Below, piece by piece: positions 48,250 to 56,381 of a DNA stretch of 64,000 bases. The position numbers and the translations under genes were made by a program. The notes below the pieces were generated by a model. That model worked only from the letters and a program-made list of their open reading frames with translations, ran no database searches and had not been told where the DNA came from. How positions within the stretch are numbered: position 1 is the first letter of the stretch; each line of letters begins with the position of its first letter. The stretch is from Cytobacillus oceanisediminis (lineage in GTDB: Bacteria > Bacillota > Bacilli > Bacillales > Cytobacillaceae): assembly GCF_004366035.1 (NCBI RefSeq), contig NZ_SOEE01000005.1:186001-250000 (forward strand), written 5' to 3'.

Positions 48250-48624
48250 CTATTTACGTAATTGAAAAGATTGAAGAAAATAATCTATCATAATGACAAT
48301 ATAGGATGTCATTAATCCAAATACCACACTGATCAGATGCAGCTTATCGGGATATTCCAGAGCGATCATCACAGCAAAAACTGCTGTAGCCATTCTGGAT
48401 ACCGTTCCAAGTGAACGCACCTTCTCGCCTCTCTCGACTGCCTCTCCAAACTGCAGCGCCTTTCGTGAAATCAGCCACAAATTGAACAGGCTTAAGCTTG
48501 TACCAAAGATCAAGCCCAGAAAAATAGATTGATAAGGTGTAAACCCCCAGCCGAGAACGTATGCAGACAACAAAAGGAATATGTATTTTCGCTGTCTTTG
48601 AAAAGTTACTTTGATTTCCGGCAT
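48250..48624 (-). CDS. atpI: ATP synthase protein I
   Basis: A 124-residue protein with four hydrophobic segments, of the AtpI family that assists c-ring assembly. It lies between atpZ and atpB, the normal position. An AGGAGA site precedes the ATG. Confidence 0.88.
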   Translation of the reverse strand: MPEIKVTFQRQRKYIFLLLSAYVLGWGFTPYQSIFLGLIFGTSLSLFNLWLISRKALQFGEAVERGEKVRSLGTVSRMATAVFAVMIALEYPDKLHLISVVFGLMTSYIVIMIDYFLQSFQLRK

Positions 48625-48629
48625 GATGT

Positions 48630-48851
48630 TTATTCTCCTGTGAAGAAATGTTGGATTAAGCGAAGCATGGCGTAAATCCCGGCGCCCAGTCCAATGAACA
48701 AGCCGACCAATAGGAATAACGGCTCTGTTCCTGCCTTGCTGTCAAGCCACCTTCCGGCGAAAATGCCAATGAGCGTGGAACCTACTAACTGAGAAAGAAT
48801 GGCGGACATTAAGGCCATCGCCTTAAATGGGTTGCGGTCTTTTTGACGCAT
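48630..48851 (-). CDS. atpZ: AtpZ/AtpI-family small membrane protein
   Basis: A 73-residue protein with two helices (MALMSAILSQLVGSTLIGIF and LFLLVGLFIGLGAGIYAMLR) and the GRWLDSKAGTEP loop typical of AtpZ. AtpZ with AtpI has been linked to magnesium/calcium supply and assembly of the synthase in alkaliphilic Bacillus. The frame continues 16 codons upstream; the ATG at 48851 is chosen for its GGGAGG site. First gene of the operon. Confidence 0.85.
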   Translation of the reverse strand: MRQKDRNPFKAMALMSAILSQLVGSTLIGIFAGRWLDSKAGTEPLFLLVGLFIGLGAGIYAMLRLIQHFFTGE

Positions 48852-48977
48852 AAAAACGCATCCTCCCTTAAGAGAATGGTAAGTGGGTTTTGAGGCCATA
48901 ATTAATCACATTAACATCATGCAGAAGTGGGAAATATGTCTGCACAAATATTTTGAAAACCCTATCATCTTTTACCC

Positions 48978-49006
48978 TTTGTAAGCATACAATAGGGCTT
49001 TGTCAA
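48978..49006 (-). promoter_or_regulatory. Sigma-A promoter of the atp operon
   Basis: Minus strand TTGACA - 17 bp - TACAAA, with a perfect -35 that is repeated immediately upstream (TTGACATTGACA). The predicted leader is about 120 nt. Confidence 0.7.
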
Positions 49007-49100
49007 TGTCAATGCGTTTGGAGTGAAAAAGTTCACAAACAAAAAGGTAAAAATATGGTATGTTCACATATTTATCACATTTAATTTTCGGATATCTATT

Positions 49101-49131
49101 GAAAAAGGAGCGAGTTTCTGCATCGCTCCTG
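49101..49131 (-). terminator. Terminator of the S8 protease gene
   Basis: Minus strand AGGAGCGA/TCGCTCCT with a 9-nt loop followed by TTTTC. Confidence 0.85.
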
Positions 49132-49153
49132 AAAACGCTTTATTTTGGCATGA

Positions 49154-51421
49154 TCACTTACTTCGAGTGGTCCGATTGTTTGCAGAAGGATCCGGGTCCC
49201 CAAGCTGCCCATCCGGCCTCACAAAGAGATAGGTTTCAATCCAATCTTCCTTGCCTGCTTTTTTGGCAAATACCTTTGCAAGGTACAGCCCAGGCCCAGG
49301 AAGCTTATCTGCAGGAATTTCCTGCAGCAGCTGTCCCTTGCCTGCATTTCTTTTCCAATCCAGAAACCCCATGAAGCGGAGGCTTTCCGAATCAAACATG
49401 GCAATTCCGAACTCTTCTGCACCGCCAGGGAGATACACTTCATAGCGGTACGTGCCCGGCTTATCTCCCTTACCCAGTCCGAACCCCATCACCCTTGGAT
49501 AATCCGGCTCTTCAAGCACATAAAGATAGGGAATTCTAATGCTTTCGGCACCAGCCTTCATCAGCAGGTACCCATCATGGATTTTTTTCTTTAAAAGAGT
49601 AGGATCTGCCGACATTTTGATTTCCACCTTTTTCTTATCACCGGGGTTTAGTTGAAACGCCATAGGTATTTCCCAATTGATGCCCTGTTCCTTATATGGT
49701 GCAGAAAAGGAATAGGTCTGCGTTTTCTCACTTATATTTTCAATCGTAATAAAACTGCTGTGTTCATGCAGCCTGTCCGCGATCTGAAATTTCCCAAACT
49801 GCAGAGATGCCGGGAGGACAAGTGTTTCTGCTCTCAGTGCTTTATCAAGCTGAATTCTGCCTGCTCCCTGCTCATAAGTTCTATATGTTTCTCCATCTGT
49901 ATTCCTAAGAAGCTTAGCGGTATTCATAAGTGCAGCCTTAATCTGTTCAGGCCCCCATTCGGGATGAGCCTGTTTCAAGATGGCACAGGCCCCTGCGACA
50001 TGCGGAGCGGCCATGCTTGTCCCCTGCAGCGGGAGGTAACCGCCAGGAATGGTACTATTTATGGCGACTCCGGGTGCCACAACATCCGGTTTGATTTCCC
50101 ATGTAGATGTAACCGGACCGCGGGAACTGAAGTCAGCCAGGATGTCCCTTTCTTCTATTATATTTGTCCGGGCAAGGTGTCTTCCTTCATTAATATCTCT
50201 CTTGAGCTCCTCTCCTTCTTCCTTTGATAACGCCGCTGCCGGAATTGGAACACCACTGTCCAGATTGCCAAAAAACCTGCCTTGCGTATTATTAAAAATA
50301 ATGATTCCCTCTGCTCCTGCTTCCATTGCATGGACTGCCTTATCAGTAAACGTTAGTTCACCTCTTTCCACTAATACCATTTTCCCTTCGGCATTCTTCA
50401 ATTCTTCAGGATGACCTAGTCCTCCATCGATCAGTTCATAGGATCGGTCAAACTCCCAATCCTTTGAACCCTGCAGCAAATCAAGACGAATTTCCCGCCC
50501 GCCTATGTTCAAAAAAGGCACCTTCATCGTTGGTGTAGAGGCTCCTACAGAAATAGCCTTCGACGCTGTGCCCGGTGATCCGACTGTCCAAATATTCGGC
50601 CCGGAATTGCCCGATGAAGTGACAGCCGTTATTCCCTTTTCAACTGCTTTATTCAGGGCCATGCTTATTGGGAGGTCAGGTCCGTTTACGTTATTTCCCA
50701 AGGAAAGGTTTAACACATCAACTTTATCCTTTATCGCCTGTTCGATGGCCGCTATCACCTGTTCTGTTGTTCCGCTTCCTCCTGGTCCAAGAGCCCTGTA
50801 GGCGATAATGGTTGCTTCTGGTGCGACCCCTTGAATCCTGCCATTTGCCGCGATGATTCCGGCGACGTGAGTGCCGTGCAGCGTGCCTTGTCCCCTGGCA
50901 GCCTTTGTTTCCATTGGATCCTTATCATTATCCACCAGATCATGTCCGCCGCCATAGCTCCTTCGCAAGTCGGGATGATTATAATCAATGCCGGTATCGA
51001 TTACGCCTACTTTCACACCCTTGCCTGTGAGGCGCTGATTATCTCTGTCATAATAGCCTCTGGCCTTAATGCCGCCAATCAGCTTGATATTGTCATCGGA
51101 ATGTACATGATAGGTATTAACCGGTGAAACAGAAGATACTGACTCTATCTTTTGCAGGCTTTGCAATGCAGATTGCTTTCCTATAACTGAAAAGCCATTA
51201 AACGCCTGATTGAATGTATGCCTAATTTGCAGATCAGGATTTTGATCTATCATTTTCTTAATCCTCTGTTCATTCCTCGCATCTTTCAGTACTACGATAG
51301 CCACTTTTTCTATACCAGGTGTCTCTTCCGGAATAGGAGGGTGTGAAAGTGTCCGGGCCGAAACAGGACTTTGACTCCAAAACAAGGATATGACTGTTAT
51401 GACCAGCAAGAATTTTTTCAT
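49154..51421 (-). CDS. Secreted subtilisin-family serine protease with PA domain (Vpr-like)
   Basis: A 755-residue exported protease. It has a signal peptide (MKKFLLVITVISLFWSQSPV), an inhibitor I9-like propeptide (~35-105) and an S8 catalytic domain. The triad is D142 in VGVIDTGID, H182 in HGTHVAGI and S469 in GTSMAAPHVAG, with oxyanion N272. A protease-associated domain (~335-420) is inserted before the serine. The last ~200 residues include an Fn3-like region. The layout resembles B. subtilis Vpr. The ATG at 51421 is used because the upstream in-frame GTG overlaps GAGGG. That ribosome binding site lies inside a strong hairpin. Confidence 0.92.
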   Translation of the reverse strand: MKKFLLVITVISLFWSQSPVSARTLSHPPIPEETPGIEKVAIVVLKDARNEQRIKKMIDQNPDLQIRHTFNQAFNGFSVIGKQSALQSLQKIESVSSVSPVNTYHVHSDDNIKLIGGIKARGYYDRDNQRLTGKGVKVGVIDTGIDYNHPDLRRSYGGGHDLVDNDKDPMETKAARGQGTLHGTHVAGIIAANGRIQGVAPEATIIAYRALGPGGSGTTEQVIAAIEQAIKDKVDVLNLSLGNNVNGPDLPISMALNKAVEKGITAVTSSGNSGPNIWTVGSPGTASKAISVGASTPTMKVPFLNIGGREIRLDLLQGSKDWEFDRSYELIDGGLGHPEELKNAEGKMVLVERGELTFTDKAVHAMEAGAEGIIIFNNTQGRFFGNLDSGVPIPAAALSKEEGEELKRDINEGRHLARTNIIEERDILADFSSRGPVTSTWEIKPDVVAPGVAINSTIPGGYLPLQGTSMAAPHVAGACAILKQAHPEWGPEQIKAALMNTAKLLRNTDGETYRTYEQGAGRIQLDKALRAETLVLPASLQFGKFQIADRLHEHSSFITIENISEKTQTYSFSAPYKEQGINWEIPMAFQLNPGDKKKVEIKMSADPTLLKKKIHDGYLLMKAGAESIRIPYLYVLEEPDYPRVMGFGLGKGDKPGTYRYEVYLPGGAEEFGIAMFDSESLRFMGFLDWKRNAGKGQLLQEIPADKLPGPGLYLAKVFAKKAGKEDWIETYLFVRPDGQLGDPDPSANNRTTRSK

Positions 51422-51422
51422 A

Positions 51423-51458
51423 TGAAAACCCACCCTCTTTTTGTTTTAGGGTGGGCTG
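51423..51458 (-). terminator. Hairpin after the beta-lactamase-like gene, covering the protease ribosome binding site
   Basis: Minus strand CCCACCCT-(11 nt)-AGGGTGGG, then TTTTCAT and the protease ATG. It can act as terminator for the upstream gene, and the right arm contains the protease Shine-Dalgarno. Confidence 0.7.
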
Positions 51459-51499
51459 AATAGGTACCTTGTATGCGTAAATCGATATAAAATAAACGG

Positions 51500-52789
51500 C
51501 TAGTTCAAGGATTCATAAACAATATTAGCTACTTCTTTAGAAAGAGCGCCAGTGCTGCGGTATGATCCGCTTGGTAAAGGGCCATTGTTTTGTTTGTTCG
51601 TCAGCAGGATAACCTGAAGGTTTTCCTTTGGATCTATAATAACCTGGGTTCCAGTAAAACCTGTATGGCCAAAGGCTATGTCAGAATAGTGATCTCCCAT
51701 ATACCAGCTTTTATCCAGCTCCCAGCCATATCCCTGGCCAAAGCGCTGAGGAGAGGTAAAGATATCAATCACTTCTTTATCATACATTTTGGTTTTTCCA
51801 TATGTTCCGCCATTTAACATGGTCTGGCCCAATACGGCAAGGTCCCTTGCTGTCGAAAATAAACCGGCATGGCCTGCAATACCTTTATTGCCATAAAAGC
51901 TATTTCCATCATTAACTTCTCCAATTAAGGTGTAATTTCTCCAGTATTTAAACATATCTGGGCTTTCTTCTACATAGTACCCGAAATTAGGGTCATCAAT
52001 CATTTTATACTCATAAGGATTTCCCCAGGAAGTAGCCGCAATTTTTTTCTTGAGGTGTTCAGGTGGAGTAAACATCGTATCATGCATGTTTAAGGGTTTA
52101 TAAATATTTTCCTCTAAGTATTTATCCAATTTTTGTCCACTTATCTCTTCAATTAAAAAACCGAGCATCATAAAGCTAAAATCGCTATATCTTCTGTCGG
52201 TGCCTGTCGGATATTCAAGGTGCAGCTGATTTATATAACTCAGTACCTCTTCCGAATTGTCAGCATATAGGTATGTCGGTTTCCAAGGAGTCAATCCTGA
52301 GGTGTGTGTCAGCAAGTCGGCCACTGTAATATCTTCTTTTCCATTCTGAGCAAACTCAGGTATATATTCAGATACCTTGTCATTGACTGAAAGTTCACCG
52401 TTGCTAACAAGTTTCATAATACCCTGAGTTGTTCCCATCACCTTCGTAACTGAAGCAAGATCGAAGATTGTTCTCTTTTTCATTTTTCGGGGATTACTGA
52501 GCAATTCCCCCATATCGAATTTTTGTGCATATCCATACGCTTCCTCTTTGACAATCTTTCCATCCTTGGCCACAAGAACTACTGCACCCGGTGTAACACC
52601 ATCCTCAATAGCCTCCGTAATGGCTTTATCAATACCCTTCAATTTCTCAGGATCAAAGCCAGCCTTTTTCGGATGGGCTTGACTTAATTTCTGCCCGTAC
52701 CTTTCTTTGGCATTCACCATATTTCCAGAAAAAGCTCCAGAACTCAAGACTAATGCCAATACTATTAACAAAAACTTTAATCTTTTCAA
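51500..52789 (-). CDS. Exported beta-lactamase-fold serine hydrolase (AmiE/YbbE-like)
   Basis: A 429-residue protein with a signal peptide (~1-27) and a class C beta-lactamase/penicillin-binding-protein-like fold. The nucleophile motif is S113-V-T-K116, the tyrosine motif Y201-S-D, and HTG in FGHTGFTGT replaces KTG. The segment TIFDLASVTKVMGT and the overall form recall B. subtilis YbbE (AmiE), which removes peptides from muramyl recycling products. Other esterases and D-amino peptidases share this fold, so the reaction is not certain. The start is TTG behind AAAGGAGATG. Its end faces the protease gene through the hairpin at 51423. Confidence 0.82.
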   Translation of the reverse strand: MKRLKFLLIVLALVLSSGAFSGNMVNAKERYGQKLSQAHPKKAGFDPEKLKGIDKAITEAIEDGVTPGAVVLVAKDGKIVKEEAYGYAQKFDMGELLSNPRKMKKRTIFDLASVTKVMGTTQGIMKLVSNGELSVNDKVSEYIPEFAQNGKEDITVADLLTHTSGLTPWKPTYLYADNSEEVLSYINQLHLEYPTGTDRRYSDFSFMMLGFLIEEISGQKLDKYLEENIYKPLNMHDTMFTPPEHLKKKIAATSWGNPYEYKMIDDPNFGYYVEESPDMFKYWRNYTLIGEVNDGNSFYGNKGIAGHAGLFSTARDLAVLGQTMLNGGTYGKTKMYDKEVIDIFTSPQRFGQGYGWELDKSWYMGDHYSDIAFGHTGFTGTQVIIDPKENLQVILLTNKQNNGPLPSGSYRSTGALSKEVANIVYESLN

Positions 52790-52918
52790 ATCTTCATCTC
52801 CTTTCCAGATTAACCAATATACAATATTTTGTATAATTAATACTATCTATCTTTCAATTGATTATCAATATAGTTTTTAGTATTTTCAGAAAATAGTACT
52901 TTTAGATTATGAGGAAGA

Positions 52919-52948
52919 TAAAAAAGCCATCAAATTAATGATGGCTTT
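52919..52948 (-). terminator. Terminator of the small membrane-protein gene
   Basis: Minus strand AAGCCATCA/TGATGGCTT with a 6-nt loop and a following T run. Confidence 0.85.
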
Positions 52949-52961
52949 CTACCTTTATGTA

Positions 52962-53201
52962 TTAGAACAGCTGATTCGGTTCAAGCTTTCCCTTTTGAAT
53001 TAAACGGTCACGCCTCTTATCTCTCCACATATCCGTTAGGGTCGCGGCTATTAATAATACTGTGAGGAGGATTCCTTTTCCTTCTGCCAGTTTAAATACC
53101 ATGGCGATAAAACCTTCGGACATGAAGGTACCCATTAATGAACCCAGCAGCATGATGATCCAGACAATTAATGCTCCTTCTAAAATGGCTATTGCTCTCA
53201 T
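52962..53201 (-). CDS. Small membrane protein of unknown function, 79 residues
   Basis: Two membrane helices are visible: ILEGALIVWIIMLLGSLMGT and GILLTVLLIAATLTDMW, with a basic tail (RDKRRDRLIQKGK). No family was recognised. A GGAGG site and a good terminator support it as a real gene. It lies 88 bp downstream of the HTH/coiled-coil gene and may share its transcript. Confidence 0.6.
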   Translation of the reverse strand: MRAIAILEGALIVWIIMLLGSLMGTFMSEGFIAMVFKLAEGKGILLTVLLIAATLTDMWRDKRRDRLIQKGKLEPNQLF

Positions 53202-53289
53202 TTATTCAACCTCCAGGTATTTAAAATCATTATGCCAATACCCTGAAGACAGCAGTCTAAACGTAAATCTTGCAATTTGGGGCATACCT

Positions 53290-53898
53290 TTACTTTCCAA
53301 ATATCTTCTGCCAGATGCTTTTGCTTTTTTCAGCCTCTAATGCACCGGCTACTTCTTCTACAGACTTTTGTGTCGCCATCAGTTTTTCATAGAGGGAAGT
53401 GACTTTTTCGCTCTCTTTTTCATAGCCTTGTGCATGGGCATTTCTTAAATCTTCAATTGTAAGTTTGAGCTCATGCACCTCATGAATCAGCTGCTTGTTT
53501 TGCTCTCTGATTTTATTCTGGGTAAGGCGGGACTGTTCATTTTGCTGAACGAGAAAGCTGACCAGCTTTTTCATATCTGTTAGTTCAGAATTCACATTCA
53601 CCAGTGAGGTGGTGCTGCTTTCTTCGTCATCCTCCACTGTAATGATCACCGGGATGCCTGCATCCTCAAGCTTTGCTGTGACTTCCTCTTTCTTTAACCC
53701 ATCTGAATACAATTTTCTGATGAATTTAAGCTTTTCGATTTCGGAAACCTGGATTTTATAGCGGTTGTGCTCTTTCCGATAATTTATGTACTCTGCATGC
53801 TCCTGCAAATAACGCTTCAAGCTATTCTCAGGTATGTCCGGAAGTGCCTCTTTAAGCTCCTTCATTGTCAAATACTGATTTGCCAACGTCCTCAGCAC
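53290..53898 (-). CDS. MerR-like HTH and coiled-coil DNA-binding protein (DUF3967-like)
   Basis: The N-terminal ~85 residues look like a MerR-type winged helix (LTMKELKEALPDIPENSLKR, then NRYKIQVSEIEKLKFIRKLY). Residues ~105-190 form a long coiled coil rich in Glu, Gln and Lys, and the end is SKSIWQKIFGK, a short amphipathic tip. This architecture is shared by DUF3967-type proteins and by RacA, the chromosome-anchoring protein of B. subtilis. It has no ligand domain, so an architectural or anchoring role is as likely as transcription control. The start is ambiguous: GTG at 53898 overlaps its site and TTG at 53886 is possible. Three 29-bp elements lie just upstream. Confidence 0.75.
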   Translation of the reverse strand: MLRTLANQYLTMKELKEALPDIPENSLKRYLQEHAEYINYRKEHNRYKIQVSEIEKLKFIRKLYSDGLKKEEVTAKLEDAGIPVIITVEDDEESSTTSLVNVNSELTDMKKLVSFLVQQNEQSRLTQNKIREQNKQLIHEVHELKLTIEDLRNAHAQGYEKESEKVTSLYEKLMATQKSVEEVAGALEAEKSKSIWQKIFGK

Positions 53899-53952
53899 CT
53901 TTCTTGGTATCTTGCCGATTCACCCAGCCGCTGCTGGGCATTACCCATGACC

Positions 53953-53981
53953 AACCACCTAACCGCCAACTAAACCACCAT
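53953..53981 (+). repeat. AACCA-box element, copy 1
   Basis: Begins AACCACCTAACCGCC and ends AACCACCAT; 55 bp upstream of the HTH/coiled-coil gene. Same orientation as all other copies in the window. Confidence 0.7.
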
Positions 53982-54105
53982 CGATATTTTTGCGGTGAGT
54001 TCCCCATCAATGAAGCCATTTCAGCCGCCATTTTTCCAACCATGACCAGGTCAATTAATCACATTAAAAAACTTAAAACAACTAATATATCAACATTATT
54101 CAGGC

Positions 54106-54134
54106 AACCATCCAACCATCAACATGTTAACCGC
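54106..54134 (+). repeat. AACCA-box element, copy 2
   Basis: Begins AACCATCCAACCATCAACAT and ends GTTAACCGC. 125 bp lie between it and copy 1. Confidence 0.7.
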
Positions 54135-54263
54135 TTACTATTTCAGTATGAATTCAACTTCCATTTCTCCTATACTCTATCATAACTTTTCTAGCTTTGC
54201 GGGGAAAGAGACTTTTAACATAAATATTGATTGATATTACATAAATCCCCTATACTATTTATC

Positions 54264-54292
54264 AACCACCCAACCACCAACATATCAACCAT
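54264..54292 (+). repeat. AACCA-box element, copy 3
   Basis: Begins AACCACCCAACC and ends with ACCAACATATCAACCAT, the 17-mer also found at 40174. It contains AACCACC twice in succession. Confidence 0.75.
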
Positions 54293-54343
54293 GTTATTTC
54301 TAGTTTTCAAACACACTTTTCCCCTCCCCTTTCTGAAAAGAAC

Positions 54344-54380
54344 AAAAAAATGCACCTCCTTTTAAGAGAGGTGCATTTTT
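54344..54380 (-). terminator. Terminator of wecB/mnaA
   Basis: Minus strand ATGCACCTC/GAGGTGCAT with a 9-nt loop and seven T residues. Confidence 0.92.
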
Positions 54381-55532
54381 TTAGTTTTGCGGTTTATATT
54401 CTTCTGGACGATCATTCGTCTGTTGAAAATAATAGCGGATCGCTTCGCAAATTCTGCTGGAGGCATTACCGTCTCCATATGGATTTACGGCTTTCGCCAT
54501 TCTTTCAAAAGCTGCCTGGTCAGTCAGAAGTTCAGTTGCCAGTTCGTAAATTGGCTGTTCCTCAATGCCGGCAAGCTTAAGGGTGCCTGCTTCAATACCT
54601 TCAGGCCTTTCCGTTGTATCTCGAAGGACAAGTACAGGTACACCAAGGGATGGCGCTTCTTCCTGAACTCCACCCGAATCTGTCAAAATCAAATGAGCTC
54701 TTGAAGCAAAGTTATGGAAATCAATGACGTCAAGCGGTTCAATCAGATGAATACGGCTATCGCTGCCGAGGATCTCTGACGCAATTTCCCGTACAGCCGG
54801 ATTCAGATGAACTGGATATACGACTTGTATATCTTTCTGTTCTTCTACGAGCCTTTTAATAGCTTTGAACATGTTCCTCATCGGCTCTCCCAGGTTTTCA
54901 CGGCGGTGTGCAGTCAGAAGCACAAGGCGGTCATTTCCAATTTTCTCAAGGACTTCATGGTGATACGTGTCTTTAACAGTTGTTTTAAGCGCATCAATTG
55001 CCGTGTTTCCAGTAATGAAAATACTGTCGTTCTTTTTATTTTCATTTAAGAGGTTTTCCGCTGACTTTGATGTTGGCGAGAAATGAAGATCTGCCATTAC
55101 GCCTGTAAGCTGGCGGTTCATTTCCTCAGGGAATGGAGAGTATTTATTCCATGTGCGCAATCCCGCTTCCACATGGCCGACTACAATCTGGTTATAGAAT
55201 GCGGCAAGGCTGGAAATAAACGTTGTAGTAGTATCTCCATGAACAAGCACGATATCCGGCTTTACTTCCTTCATGATCTTATCAAGGCCTTCAAGTCCGC
55301 GTGTTGTCACATCCACCAAGGTCTGGCGGTCTTTCATGATATTCAGGTCATAATCAGGTGTGACCTGAAAAATGTTTAATACCTGATCTAGCATTTCGCG
55401 ATGCTGTGCCGTAACGGTGACAATCGATTCAAACTGATCAGGGCGTTTTTCCAATTCAAGAACAAGGGGTGCCATTTTAATAGCTTCCGGCCTTGTTCCG
55501 AAAATCGTCATCACTTTAATTGGACCATTCAT
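54381..55532 (-). CDS. wecB: UDP-N-acetylglucosamine 2-epimerase (non-hydrolysing)
   Basis: The enzyme interconverts UDP-GlcNAc and UDP-ManNAc, supplying ManNAc for teichoic acid linkage units and other wall polymers; the B. subtilis homologue is MnaA. The 383-residue GT-B-fold protein has VMTIFGTRPEAIKMAPLVLE, VHGDTTTTFISSLAAFY and LTDSGGVQEEAPSLGVPVLV. The ATG at 55532 follows GGAAGGTG. It lies next to upp, a common arrangement in Bacillus relatives. Confidence 0.93.
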   Translation of the reverse strand: MNGPIKVMTIFGTRPEAIKMAPLVLELEKRPDQFESIVTVTAQHREMLDQVLNIFQVTPDYDLNIMKDRQTLVDVTTRGLEGLDKIMKEVKPDIVLVHGDTTTTFISSLAAFYNQIVVGHVEAGLRTWNKYSPFPEEMNRQLTGVMADLHFSPTSKSAENLLNENKKNDSIFITGNTAIDALKTTVKDTYHHEVLEKIGNDRLVLLTAHRRENLGEPMRNMFKAIKRLVEEQKDIQVVYPVHLNPAVREIASEILGSDSRIHLIEPLDVIDFHNFASRAHLILTDSGGVQEEAPSLGVPVLVLRDTTERPEGIEAGTLKLAGIEEQPIYELATELLTDQAAFERMAKAVNPYGDGNASSRICEAIRYYFQQTNDRPEEYKPQN

Positions 55533-55595
55533 TCGGAGCACCTTCCTTTTTTAAATGATATTTTCAATCTTTTTGTCCCTTCGCTGCTGCTGAGA

Positions 55596-56225
55596 TTATT
55601 TCGTTCCGAATAAACGGTCGCCTGCATCGCCGAGACCAGGAACAATATAGCCTTTTTCGTTCAATTTTTCGTCCAATGCTGCGATATAGATGTCAACATC
55701 AGGGTGAGCTTCCTGTACAGCTTCTACCCCTTCAGGAGCAGCAATCAGGCACATGAATTTAATGTTTTTGCCTCCGCGTTTTTTAAGAGAATGGATGGCT
55801 TCAATTGCGGAACCGCCAGTTGCAAGCATTGGGTCAACCACGATGAAATCTCTTTCTTCCACATCACTGGGAAGCTTAACATAGTATTCCACCGGCTGCA
55901 GTGTTTCCGGGTCACGGTATAGACCGATATGGCCCACTTTTGCAGCTGGGATAAGTTTTAGGATGCCGTCTACCATTCCGATTCCCGCACGCAGAATTGG
56001 AATGATTCCAAGCTTTTTACCTGCCAATACATTGGATTTCATCGTGCTGACAGGTGTTTCAATTTCTATTTCTTCTAAAGGCATATCACGAGTGATTTCG
56101 AATGCCATCAATGTTGCCACTTCGTCAACAAGCTCGCGGAATTCCTTGGTTCCCGTACTTTTTTCACGAATGTATGTAAGCTTATGCTGAATTAATGGAT
56201 GGTCAAAAACGTAAACCTTTGCCAT
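55596..56225 (-). CDS. upp: Uracil phosphoribosyltransferase
   Basis: Upp converts uracil and PRPP to UMP in pyrimidine salvage. The 209-residue protein has the PRPP loop [20 protein letters not shown] and the uracil-binding [17 protein letters not shown] end. It lies between glyA and wecB as expected. A palindrome sits in its leader at 56253-56278. Confidence 0.96.
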   Translation of the reverse strand: MAKVYVFDHPLIQHKLTYIREKSTGTKEFRELVDEVATLMAFEITRDMPLEEIEIETPVSTMKSNVLAGKKLGIIPILRAGIGMVDGILKLIPAAKVGHIGLYRDPETLQPVEYYVKLPSDVEERDFIVVDPMLATGGSAIEAIHSLKKRGGKNIKFMCLIAAPEGVEAVQEAHPDVDIYIAALDEKLNEKGYIVPGLGDAGDRLFGTK

Positions 56226-56252
56226 GAGTATCTCTCCTTTTCAATATGCAGA

Positions 56253-56278
56253 ATTAGTCGAACCACACTTCGTCTAAT
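56253..56278. promoter_or_regulatory. Palindrome in the upp upstream region
   Basis: ATTAGTCGAA-CCACAC-TTCGTCTAAT, with nine of ten arm positions paired, about 28 bp before the upp start. It contains inverted CGAA cores, but the spacing is too short for a standard PurR box pair. Confidence 0.4.
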
Positions 56279-56345
56279 TTTACAGAAAAACGATTCCATC
56301 GGCAACTATGATTCGCTTTTGTAAAAGAAAAGTCATTTTTGCATG

Positions 56346-56375
56346 GAAAAAGCCGGCCTCTTGCTGAGACCGGCT
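56346..56375 (-). terminator. Terminator of glyA
   Basis: Minus strand AGCCGGTCTC/GAGGCCGGCT with a 5-nt loop followed by TTTTTCC. Confidence 0.9.
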
Positions 56376-56381
56376 GATTGA

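Larger units (their letters stand above)
53899..54343. other. Intergenic region carrying three AACCA-box elements
   Basis: No gene is supported in this stretch; a 63-residue minus-strand frame through it overlaps the HTH gene and has Trp-rich, non-protein-like sequence. The notable content is the three related elements at 53953, 54106 and 54264. Confidence 0.6.

Noticed and set aside
49129-49142. TGAAAACGCTTTAT as a cre site
   Set aside because: Fails the last two consensus positions and lies at the 3' end of the protease gene, not at a promoter.
53852-54043. Minus-strand 63-residue Trp-rich frame
   Set aside because: Overlaps the HTH gene start and translates AACCA-box copy 1; no Shine-Dalgarno.
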